From positions 13,295,566 to 13,359,565 of the forward strand of contig NC_092467.1 in the NCBI RefSeq assembly GCF_047495875.1: a stretch of DNA of 64,000 bases, given 5' to 3'. This document shows positions 1 through 11,044 of the stretch, one piece after another. How positions within the stretch are numbered: the stretch's first letter is position 1; every line of letters begins with the position of its first letter. This DNA comes from Pithys albifrons albifrons (Eukaryota; Chordata; Aves; Passeriformes; Thamnophilidae). The position numbers were made by a program, and so were the translations under genes. The notes under the pieces are model-generated. The model saw only the letters and a program-made list of their open reading frames with translations, was not told the origin of the DNA and did not search any database.

Positions 1-3000
1 GGAGGATCTGCAGGTGCCAAATAGCTTCACTGGTGAAGGCGTGACCCTAGGAAAGCTTTCTCATAAGAGTTGTATTGTATAGGGCACAAACTCCTATTGG
101 AAATTAGAAATGACAGCAAACAACAGACTTGGGAACCGTAACATTTTAAACTACAAGTAGAAATGTCTACCCCACTGCCTTGGACATCCAGTACTGTGAG
201 ACCCACTGATCCTATGTAAGCTTTTAGAGGAAAAAAAATATTGGATATTCTGAGGTATTTTCTGGAGTGCAGAGGTCAAACAAAAATTTAGAAGATTACA
301 TGGCATGGTGCTCCAGCGGGTGAGGCATGATGTCCATGCTCCCATTTTTAACAGTACCATGGACATGTAGGCTGGATTCTCTTGGACATGTCTGCTTTGC
401 TGTCTGTGTGGAGCTTGTGTAGACTTGCTGCCACTATGCAGCAAGGTGGGGCAGGTGCTAGATCATTTTCTTGACAGCCTGGGCCTGAGTCTGTCACTGA
501 CTGCACAGGGTTTTGGCTTGGTGTACACTGAAGGTCCTAAGGCCATTCTGTCTGGTGGTGAGTGTTGGTTATTTCATTTGTTTAAGGGTGGAGGGGCTGT
601 GTTTTAGTTTTTTTGTTGTTCTTGCTGTTTAGTTTTGGTGGCTTGCTAAAATTGCATATCAAATCTAGATAAGCCACACTACAAAATAAGTATAGCCTTG
701 GAAATTTAGAAGATCAGAGGTCTTAATATGCTGGCTTCAAAGGCATCCTACAGCAGTTCTTAACAAGAGAAAGCTTGGCCACATAACTTGGCCAGAATGC
801 AAGTTAAGCAGTTTCTCTTGTCTGCTTCCAGTTCCACAGACTGCTATAGTCTTTAGCCTATGTTTTGAAAAGGTCTTTAATATCATACGTAACTTAAAAG
901 ATGGATTTCTCAGGTCAGTCAATTTTTTCCCATAGTTCATGAATATTTTGAAGAAAGATTTTAGAAAATGCAAGTGTATTATCTAATGTCACTGTATTTC
1001 AAAACTGGTGCTTTTCAAAAGGAATAGCATTATTTAGCTAGCCCACAGCATGCCTGATTTAGAAAGCAGAGTTTCATGAGGTATGGACACTTGACAAAAC
1101 AAGATTCTCTGTCTTCCAGGAAGTATGTGTCAGTAAGAAGGATAATGCTCTAAATTAATGCAAATAGATGGCTATTAAATGGTAACCATCTGGTGTAGAA
1201 GCAATATTGCATGCAAATTTTCATGAGATTAATTTTCTGTGCAGTGGATAACAGGTCACTCAGAGCTGTCTGGTTTGTAAAAAGTGCCTGTATTTTATGT
1301 AATGTGAGCATTCTTATTAAGCAATTACTTGATCAGAAATTTTCTTGCAAATGCAGTTTACTTTATCACTTGTTGATTTCTTCTTAATTATTTATTTTAC
1401 ACACACATTTCAGATTTTCCAAGTCCCAATGATATATTAGGGGTATAGGTGGATTAGAATAAAGAGCTACTAAAAATACTGTTTGAGGTGTGATGCTGAT
1501 GAAAGTTAGTTTGAGCAGTGAAACAGCCAAATGGGCCTAACTTGATAAGGAGGAATCCTAGATAGTTACCAGTGTGCACTTGGAGCTTGTTCTTTTAAAT
1601 TTGTTTGTGATTACAGAAGAAACTCATGAGTTGTTTTGGTAAGTAAAAGGCTTGGCTGTTTCTTGGCTTCAAAGGCTGTTTAAAACCCAGACCAATACAA
1701 ATTGACAATATGCAGGATTTTTATTCAAAACTCACTAGATTTATGATTGGAAACTTGTGCTATGCTTTTGTTCATCCTGCGTGCTGTTGTGGCCCATGGA
1801 ATGCTGACTTCCAATTGTGCAAATATTCCCATAGGATTTTTCTGGTATACTCAGTATTTAATCTTTCATAAGACTCTTTCAGCAGATGGTTTCTGCATTG
1901 TACATATTCATTGTAATTTCTATGAACACAAACATTTAATGACTTACCTCTGAAACAAATCCAGAGTTCTGTATTGGTTTCTATTGAAGCTTCTAATTTA
2001 AGGAGGCATTTGACTGCTTCTTACTTTCTAAATGTCTCTTTGTCTGTTGAAGTCCAGGAGCTGACTTTTCATTGAAACAAAATCACAACCAGATGTGACT
2101 CAGATTAAAACTAGTTGTCAGAAGTAGCTGAATAGAATTACAAACCTCCAGATTCACTGTTTCACTGGACTATGCCTGGGTAAACTTGTTCACATTGGAG
2201 AGGTACAGATTCACCAGGTCAAAAATTAAAAAAAAAAAAAAATTAGGCAGGCAATTGACATTCTGTAAAATCTCAGAGTCCATATCTGAAACCCATACAG
2301 CTAAAAAATAATTAATGATTAATAAAATTAGTAGTAGACTATGTTTGGGGAAAGATATGATTTTTGAATAGACACAGAAAAGGAACATTTTATGTCCTCC
2401 TAATACCTTTTTTTCCCTCTTTTTCCTGATTATGGCATATGATTCAGGGACAAATGATTCTAAAAACAATCTCTTTTTCTTACACTGATGTGAACGATGT
2501 TCTAGTGAGAATTATATGTTAAAGTATGGTGTTACCTAGCAAAAATTTCAGAACTGCCTGTGGGAAGTGCAAATCATTGAAGAAATTTATTGTAATTTTT
2601 TTTGACAGATGAATTCCAGAGAAAATTAAAAATGATAGAGGGAAAAAGGAGAATCTAGTTACTATTTTTGTGTATTTTGGCTCAGGCATTTTCTCAGAAC
2701 CAGTTACTTGGCTGATGTCAAATGGAGGGTTAAAACCACAAGGTTGCAATTCGAAAGCAATGGCTGTTTGCAGCAATGCCTGGAAACTGGTAATTGCCTC
2801 CATTCCATAACTGAAAATGTACAGAAAGCTCTTTGACTTTTGTTATGTGCCCCAACTGCACCAAACCTCTGCTGAGGCAGTGAAACAGGGTACAAAACAC
2901 CATGCATTCACTGGGCAGTGCATGGGAGAGCACAGATGGCACATCCAGAGACAGAAACTTAGATCCCAGAGCAGGGAAGGTGTGTTCAAGTGGGCATTTC

Positions 3001-3127
3001 GGGACATGGCTGTGGCTGGGTGGGTTTGTGGCTGTCTGCAGCTCAGGTAATCCTTTGCTTATTTTCATCATGTCATATAGATGTGCATCAAAGTAAGGTT
3101 TTTGGCCATGATTCATTTTGCAATAAT
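1..3127. other. Unique AT-rich non-coding DNA
   Basis: No gene, RNA or known repeat is recognised. The only simple repeat is a 15-base A run at 2228-2242. The part from about 2800 to 3060 is somewhat richer in GC and contains a sequence resembling a 5' splice site (CTCAG then GTAATC, near 3047, + strand), but no matching acceptor or recognisable protein goes with it. Open frames here are short and stop-interrupted on both strands. Confidence 0.6.
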
Positions 3128-3830
3128 TTAGACTTGTGTCATTGACTGTGAATCATAGGAGCATTCATCATCATCATTGCGGCTAGGCTTTGTGAACAAA
3201 GATTTGGAAAGGGCACTACCCACACTTGCTGCAAGTATGCTGGTGGCTAAAAAGGCTGATGCGGGATAGGCAAGTCTGGTCACAAAAAACACAGTGAAAA
3301 GTCTCCTTAGGCCATATTGGCAAGGAACGGTTCTTTCTGCGTTGTCTTTTCTCCTCGAGACTGACTCTGTGTGCATTCTCAAAGGAAGCAACAGCATTGT
3401 GAATAGTGTGTCTCCACGAATCCCAATTGGAGGCCAGAGTGGACCATTGATGGCAGTCAATATGGCCAAGGCTAAGGTATTATTTCAGGGAGTCCTTGTA
3501 TCTCTTCTTCAGGGCTCCTCTCTTGTGGCAGCTGGTGGTGAGTTCACCACAGAGCAGTCTTAGGGAGTCAGTGACCCTCCGTTCTGGAGACGTGCCCTGC
3601 CCAGCGAGTTGCATTCTCAGCAGCATGGCCTTGATACTGGTGACCCTGCCTGTTCAAGGACAGACACGTCAGTCATATAATCAGTCTAGTGAATGTTTGG
3701 GATTGAACGGAGGCAGCGCTGATGGAAGCGTTCAATGAGCCACAGGTGGTGGCAGCAGATGACCCATGATTCAGACCCATAAAAAGAGCAGACAGTACAA
3801 TGAAGACTCCTAATCATGAACCCTATGTGG
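3128..3830 (-). pseudogene. Decayed non-CR1 LINE, ORF2 C-terminal remnant
   Basis: Read on the minus strand in shifting frames, this stretch gives ordered pieces of a LINE ORF2 downstream of the reverse transcriptase core. First comes a segment around 3713-3736 reading IERFHQRCLRSI. It is followed by a 'VLEQAGS' block, an 'LRWAGHV'-like block in another frame, and RYKDSLK at about 3483-3503. Last is a Cys/His motif at 3231-3284 reading CDQTCLSRISLFSHQHTC. The spacing and order match the tail of some endonuclease-encoding LINEs (RTE, L2 or I-like groups; I cannot decide which), and differ from CR1. Stop codons and at least two frameshifts show it is dead. The low-coordinate end, near a run of CATCATCATCATT, may be the start of the 3' UTR. 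The copy is 5'-truncated, as is usual for LINEs. The LINE call is firm from motif order; the family is uncertain. Confidence 0.75.
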
Positions 3831-6800
3831 GCCATTGCCAGTATAGAAACTTACACTTATTTCATTCAGAGACTTACTATTTGATTCTTGTATTCAGGAG
3901 TTCTGCACCATTTTAACTGAGAATCTGGCACATTTGAATCACTCTTGTGGAGAAGTCTAGTTCAGCAGGTTTTGAAATTGAGAGGAAAAAAGACACTGTC
4001 CTGAAAGTTGTTCAGGGAAAATTGTTGACTGCTAGTTATTTATTATTTATTGACAATGGGAAAGTTCAGGACTGAAAATATTTCAAACTCTAGATAGCCA
4101 GTCAATCCCATGTTGTTCAAGGCAGATAAAACATATAGACAGCATAGTACACATGTAAGATCTAAGTGAAAGTTGTCTGATTTTTTTTTCCTTTTGGACC
4201 TCCCCTCATGTTTCAGCCTTAATGTCTTAAGTTTAACAGAATTGTCTTTTTAGGATTACACTATTGTCTGCAATACAGCAAACCTCAGAATGACTTGTGC
4301 ATGATTTTGGGTGCAATTGAGGTTAGATAAATAAAAACCCCTGTATTTAGAAATACCTATGTGTAGCATTTGATAATGTTAATATTCAATAACTGATGAT
4401 TAAGCAGAAGATATAATTCTAGCTATTGCAAGTATGTACATAACTGGCAATATTATTAGAACTATTAAACTCTCTTGGTAAAGTGGAATAAATGAAATTA
4501 AAATGTTTCCTTGTGCACTCAAACTCCAAATTTAACATGTTTTAAAGCCTTTTTAAATTTTTTTGCTGTTAATATTACTGAAGTAAAAGAAGTATAAATG
4601 TCAAATTATACCCATTTACCCTTAATAATAGAACATAAATGCATTGACATTGTGGTAGGGATGGAATAACTGTGTATGCTAGTAGAAGTTTTTCCATTCT
4701 AATTCTTTATTTTCTTTCTGTTATAAAGATTCAAGAGGGTCTCAGCCCAGATGTCTTTGTTCAGCATATTTTACTTACAATGGATCTTTTCTGTATTCAA
4801 AACTGGATGCTGACTTTTTAAAATGACTGTATTGTTATTTCAACCCAAGAAATACTAAGAAAGTGGGTAAAAAAAATTAAACGATATGTTTGAAAGCCAA
4901 AATCCTTAGTATGCTAGTAGAATTATAGCACCAACAGAATAATATTTACTGTCAGTCTTTTTGAAGTTTATTTCTGCTTTTCAGCTACTTTTCTTTTGCT
5001 TAGTAGAAGGAGCAGAGTTTGATATTTTCATAATTTTACAAGAGTCAATATACAAGATAAGTGTACCAAGTATTTTTAAATTTTATTTTAGTGGATTGAG
5101 CAGTATCATGAAGTAGAGGGTAGAAAAGGAACTGTCTCATCTCTGGGACATCATCTTTATTTTTACCACAGTATGTCAGAAGATCCTGTTTTTCAGAAAA
5201 ATCTTTGAAAAGAGCAAGATTGCCAAGGTGTGGCAGGAGAAAACAGAAGTGAATAGCTAAAATATACATGAAGTAGACAATATGAAAAAAAAATGATTCT
5301 GTGTGTGTTGGGTAACTGCATTGCACAGCAAACTAATTTTGTGTTACTTTTGCTTATGGAGAAGTCCTTTCGAAGAATCAGAAGACACTTGTAAAAAGTT
5401 ACTATGTGGTTTCTTGCTGCCCCTATCCTTTGATTTCTCTCAGATGTTCTTATCATTATCTTCAGAATTTGTGGATAAGCTGGGACATCGGTATTAGCTG
5501 CGATGATGTAATGTGTGTTTTCTCTCCACTGCTAACCTCCACTGAATCTTGGAAGAAATGCTTTTCCAACTGAGGCTCACTTTCATGCAGCACTTCCTAC
5601 CATTTAGAAACTTCTACTGGTGTCTGTTATTGCATGATCAGAATATTGTTGCTCTGTTATGCCTGTTCCTTCTAATTTATTACCAGTTTTTATTTATAGA
5701 GAGGCCAAGAAGGCTTTTAAAGGTTTAAAAAACCCATACTGCTCTGTAGAGGAGAGAAAACCTGCACTGGATTGGACTGCCTTACCTTCTCTCAGTAATA
5801 TTTTTGTTGCTGTTTTTAATTTCTAAGTGGGTTTTTATGTAAAGTAAGGAGGATCGAAATATTGATGCAGGAAATACCTTGAAAGAGGAGGATCTGACAA
5901 GGCTGGAGTTAAAAGGTTTAAAGGAGCACAAGGAATAGAGTAAGGCATGACTGTGGCCCATTTTGAAGCACCCTCCTGTGAAGGACACAAGCTTCACAGA
6001 GGATACTTTGACCCAAATGACAAATATTTCCTGGAGGAGTAAAATGTTACAAGACCTTATGATCCTGGTAATGAAACATAGAGAATTCATTATGAAAACA
6101 CTCAAATTCTCACTGCTACTCAGCTCACTCTAAAAATGAAAGGTGGAGGAAGGAAAGAAGGTGAAAGCTGGTGAAATGTACAGCCAAAGGTGCTGTGAGA
6201 GCTGTGACTGCCAATATGCAATGTCCCGCTGCCATGTCTCAAAGCACAGTGTGAGAAATAGTGACGTGAACTGCCTGGTTAAACTAAAATAGACTTAGAG
6301 GTGTTACCAGTTGCTGATAGAACTGGCCAAACAGGTCCAGTATCAGAGATAACTTTGAGATGAGCAGGTGAAAAGGTGAAGGGGGAAAAAAACCATGTTT
6401 TTAAACAGAGTAATGTGTGTACTGCTCCCAGAATGTAAGTAGTTCTCTCTGGAATGGTATAGAGTTAACTTTGAAAGTCAGAAGTTAACCCTATAATAAG
6501 TGGTTTTAATACATGTATTTAAAAAGTGTGTCTTTGAAGTGTAAATGAGAAACAAAAAAGGAATGATGAAATCTATGTACAAGTATCATGACTACTATCA
6601 CTGTTAACATTGTGTGTTACTAAGATGAAACTAAGGGTGAACTACCAAGAATAGAAGATTGATGATTAATAAACAGTTTTTGAAAAGTATTGAGAAAAAT
6701 GTATTAAATAGCAATAATACACGTTTGTGAAACAAATACACTAAGTAGCCTTAATAGCACCTGAAAATCTTATGGTGGGAGATGCTTTATATTTTTTAAC

Positions 6801-8699
6801 TAAGGTAAGTATTGATTGAAAGTCTGAATTATTTTTCTCTTCCACTGATACCACAGTAAATACTCCTTTCTGACTCCATTCAAACTCCATTTGGCTATCA
6901 TTAGTATTGATGATTCTTTGATAGCTTTTTAAAATTTTGTTTTATTAGCTAACATGAATATTTGAATACAGACACCTGTAAGCTTTTTCTGTGTCTGTTG
7001 TGGCTGAAATTGTGAATAAGTAATAATTAATAAGGAAAAATATATCCAGTTTCAGGTGTTTCTATATTCAAACAAGAGCAGCCTTGTTTCCTTGAGTGAG
7101 GGTAGTTGTTCCTTGTATTATTAATAATAGTAATAATTAGTAGAATCCTGATATATAAAGCCTATTTTTGCAGCATTATCATATAGACTCTATAAAATGA
7201 TGAAATTTATTATGTTCTTATTAGCAAGTGTAGATCTGTATTACCACGACTTCAATTCATGCTGTCCTGGGATATTTTAAAACAAATGGTGTGAAAATTC
7301 TGCTATGGAAGTATCAAAACACTACATATGTGTATATTATTTAACAATTTCTGAATTTGATTGAAAGAGTTCTTTTTGATGACTAAGAGTATGATTGGGT
7401 AACTTTGGAACTGTGTTATACTGTTTCTGAGATATCTTATCTATGAGGATGAGCCACTCACCAGATGAAATGTTCCAAACTGTCTAGAGAATTTTGCCCC
7501 TGAACAGCAGCTATATGTGCTATATGTATGAATGTACTAGTTTTCAAGCTTTAGTTATGGAATTGGTGTTTTCAAAATCAACCTGGAATCATATATATGG
7601 AAACTAACTGTGTTTGCATATTTAGTCAGTGCTTAGAAATTTTTATAAATTACCTTATTGATTATGACTTGCCCTACTGTGGTCTGCAACAACTGCAACA
7701 ATTTTGAGCTTAGCTTTATGATCTTTAGTTGTAAGTTCTACAATCAGTGTTGTTGCTGCTTGTGAAAATTTCATAGGCTATAAAAATCAATCACTTACCA
7801 GGTGAAGTAATAGCCATGCATGATGAAAAATAAATGCCTCACCTGAACTTGTGCTGGTTGTCATTAGACAAGACCAGACAGGATAAAAACAGGACAGCAT
7901 TAAGGTATGTTTCTTATGTTTGATCCAGAATCCTGAGGGGTTGTGGAGTTTGTGATGTCTTTGCTCTGCTCCTGAGTTACAGCCTGTGGCTCAGCAACTA
8001 AGCATAGAGGGTTTGAAGCTCAGCATTTTTGCTGTTTCCAGGAGCAGGCCATAGCTTTTTCTTGTCCTGGCAGAGCAAGGCCCTGAGAGTTGTCAGGATT
8101 TGTGTTGGCTAGAGCTGGTTGGGACTTCTTTTCCTGCAGTCTTGTGCCAGTGGCCTCCCCGGTTGTAGCTTTTGCTTTGCAAGTGCCAGGGCTGGCAGCC
8201 CTGGGATGTTGGTGCTTCACAGCTTCAGGGGTCAGTGGGTGGCAGTCATACCCTGGCTATGGCTGAGACTGAGGAAGTCATGTGAGCAGTGTCTGACATC
8301 CAGTGGAAAGGAAGCAGAAAGTGGTGTAAAAATGTGTAAAAACTAACCTAAGCATAGACAAGACTTCTTTTCACAGTGAAGAGATCTTAATTCCTTCCTT
8401 CCCTGCCCCTTTCCTCATCTGGTAAGCATCATATTCATCCTGGCAAAGACATCAGCATCCTGGTGATTGAGCTGCTTGAACACTGGAGTAGTTAGACTGT
8501 ATGACACTGCACTATTCTTCCAACAGAATATGAAGCAACTTGATTTAGTGCTGATGCCGAAAGGGTTTTTGTTCTGATTTTCACATTTTGTAGATTTTAG
8601 GAACACAGTAGTTGTAGATTTTTAGAGGGTTAATATTTCTGACAGTTTAAGTTTAATGCCTTTCTATCACTACCCCTGTCCCAGAACAGGGAGCTCAAA
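3831..8699. other. Unique AT-rich non-coding DNA
   Basis: No gene or known repeat is recognised. Most of it is AT-rich with short A and T runs and a small AT-repeat tract near 7115-7145. A patch at about 8020-8345 is richer in GC and open in one frame on each strand (66 codons minus, 75 codons plus). Neither peptide resembles a known family and no splice sites support either. It may be an old unrecognised repeat. Confidence 0.55.
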
Positions 8700-9130
8700 T
8701 TCCTTTAGTTAATTAATCTTGTTTAGACTCCTTTCCAAGGTAAAGAGCTGAAGGATATCAGAAGGCCTACAGAATGAAACATAAACATAGGTCAGAGTGA
8801 CCCAAAAGCCAGAATTGGATGAACTCCAAGAGACCTTTGTGTGCCTGAGGAAGAAGAGCTGATGAAGACAGAGGGTCCTGACGACTCCAGACCCAATTCC
8901 AGGGGGTTGGACCAGGGGTGGGACTGGGGCTGAACTGAGAAATGTGTAAAGCAATGATTGGAAGAATCTTATTATAAAAGCCATGGAAACAAGAACTAAG
9001 ACACATGCATGTCATCCTGTATTCCTCTGGGCTGTAGGCCCTGTGTTATTAAAGGACCTTTACTTTTTATCTTACCCTACACTAGTGTGGCTCGAAGTCC
9101 TGTTTTTGGGGGGAAGGGTCATTCACGGCA
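8700..9130 (+). mobile_element. Candidate solo LTR of an avian endogenous retrovirus
   Basis: The order of signals on the plus strand is that of an LTR: an inverted CCAAT box (GATTGG, 8956-8961), a TATA box (TATAAA, 8973-8978), a polyadenylation signal variant (ATTAAA, 9048-9053) with T-rich sequence after it, and a 3' border ending in CA at 9130 (ATTCACGGCA). The CCAAT-to-TATA spacing of under 20 bases and the TATA-to-poly(A) spacing of about 75 bases fit a compact U3/R/U5. No primer-binding site or gag/pol sequence follows, so it would be a solo LTR. I could not fix the left border or find a target-site duplication, and the start is approximate. It could instead be another AT-rich element with chance promoter-like motifs. 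Confidence 0.45.
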
Positions 9131-10510
9131 TCAGTGCGAATTTAGGAAGTTGATCAAAAGCTCTGGTTCTAACTTAGCAGTGTTGTGAACATAATACAAT
9201 GAATTAATTTATTTTTATTCTTTAAATCTTGCCTTAAACTTACAGGAAATACTTGCAACATAGGCTGACAGGGTAAACATACTGCCTTGTATGTCTGGAA
9301 GGGGAAAAGTTCTGTTAGAGTGACGGGTAGTAGCCTAAATCATTCTTTATCCTGTGTATAAATTGAGAATTCTCCCCAGCTCTTAAAACTGATTTTTTGC
9401 CATTCTGCTTATGGAGGATTAACTAACTACTGGGATGTACAATTCCCCTATGAGTTCAGTATGCACATAGGAGTGCTTATGGCTTACAGAGCACTTTCAA
9501 CAGAAGTGCCCGAGTCTTTAATGGGATGCAAGGTACTATGCATTATACTCTTAATTGCTCTTCTGTGCTGCTGTGGACAGATGTTCCTCTACAGTTTCTG
9601 ACTGAGGAAAATTAATCTTGGTAAGAAATGGTCAGGTTTATCAATGGGTGGTGTTCTTCAGGTAGCAGTTCTTTCTCTTCTCGAAGCAAACATTCCTTCA
9701 AACAAATATCTTGTGCATACTGCTGAGGTCTAGAGTGATTGTGACAGATGGCAGTGGAAACAAACACTTTTGGTCTAACAAAACATTAAAAATAAAAGAA
9801 AACAAAGTATTTCACAAGGTCAGTGCAAGAATTGATTTTCTGTTTGAAGAATGCATTGAAGTGTTTGACTCTGCCTTATTAGAAGGATCAGGTCTCATAA
9901 CTCCTGTTTTATGTGGTGGACTTGTATTCAAACATTACAGAGGTCTCAAGTGAAATTTCTGGATTTTATTTAAGTACGTGTTAAAAATTAGTTTTTCCTA
10001 AATATGTATGCTTTTCTAAATAAACTTTTGTGGTGTTTAGATAGAAAGGAGGAAGAAAGGAATAATTTTTAAATCTTCATTCTTAATTTCTGTTTTTAAA
10101 GGTAAGAATAAGGTTTTTGGGAGGCTTACTCACTGAGAGCTCAGGTCTGCAAGAACTTGCAGGATGTCACTTTCCTTTGCATTGCTCTGATTCAGAGACA
10201 CCAGTCTATATGTGGCTGTGTATTTATTTTGCCAGAAATCTTGTTAGGTTTTTTATGTCCTGAGCCATCATGCCACAGTCCGACAAGTCCTCTGCTCTTC
10301 CCTGGAACTGCCAGCTGTGCTGGGAAGCACCAGGAGCTCTGCTCGACAGGGCTGGAGCCAGGACATGAAATTGAGATTTACATTTCTGTCTCCCCTCATA
10401 AATTGCATTGTTATGAAAAAGTTTCCTCCCAGTTCTCTCTCCTCCTTTTTTTTTGCAAATGAAATAAACTGGTTGGTTAGGGCCCTTGTATTGGACCCCT
10501 GATAAGCCTA
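9131..10510. other. Unique non-coding DNA
   Basis: No gene or known repeat is recognised. Open frames up to about 100 codons (10157-10462, + strand) have no recognisable content, and the two strands are about equally open. Confidence 0.55.
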
Positions 10511-10677
10511 AATGGCCATGAGGAGCTGCCCTGGGGCCCTCCAGCCCCAGTCGCGTGGGCCCCCAGTGCCCACCTTGTATGTGCCCACGTCTGGGAGTGC
10601 CTGCCCAGCCTGAGCCCAATTCCAGGGGCCTGCCCAGGCCTCAGGCGCCACAGCCCAGCCCTGGCCAGCACAGCCCT
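10511..10677. other. GC-rich, CpG-depleted patch
   Basis: About 165 bases of roughly 70% GC in an AT-rich setting, full of CCCAGCC/CCAGG words. Only about four CpG sites are visible although C and G are abundant, so this is not an unmethylated CpG island. It looks like an old methylated GC-rich sequence, such as a repeat fragment or a CpG-decayed island. The open frames over it follow from its base composition. Confidence 0.5.
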
Positions 10678-10886
10678 ACTGGTGTTCCTCTGTTAGAAAA
10701 TGTGGCAGAGTTTGGCTTGCCATTTGAATATCAGCAGTTGTGTTAAAGTCAAGCACATGTGTTACCAGCTAGCTGCAGATTTAGTGAAACTTAGAAATAT
10801 TTTAACTCACGGGCTTGTGATTTTACAACAGATATGCTAACTGGGTCCCTGGCATGCTGGGAGTGTGTTTTGGAGGGATTAATTAG

Positions 10887-11044
10887 CGTGAGGATAGCAT
10901 TCTTCCGGGCAGAGGAGAAAGCCGATTTATGCCTTCAGGAATTGGCGTCAGCTGAGGAATAAATACATTATCTGTTTGCAGATCAGCACAGCACGTTATG
11001 CCGTCAGGTCACGAGGGCCCAACTTCGCTCCCCCCCCCACTACC
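10887..11044. promoter_or_regulatory. CpG-retaining block, possible conserved regulatory element
   Basis: Nine CpG sites fall within 158 bases of about 50% GC (near 10887, 10906, 10923, 10946, 10994, 11002, 11012, 11026 and 11044). That is close to the number expected by chance, while the rest of the window is strongly CpG-depleted. A nine-base C run lies at 11030-11038. Retained CpG in AT-rich bird DNA suggests germline hypomethylation or selection, as in enhancers. No promoter elements or open frame stand out, so the role is inference only. Confidence 0.3.

Noticed and set aside
3158..3180. Short CAT/ATC repeat as a microsatellite
   Set aside because: Only about four units, and it lies where the 3' end of the LINE relic is expected.
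10224..10746. Overlapping open frames over the GC-rich patch
   Set aside because: GC-rich DNA has few stop codons, so long frames on both strands are expected.
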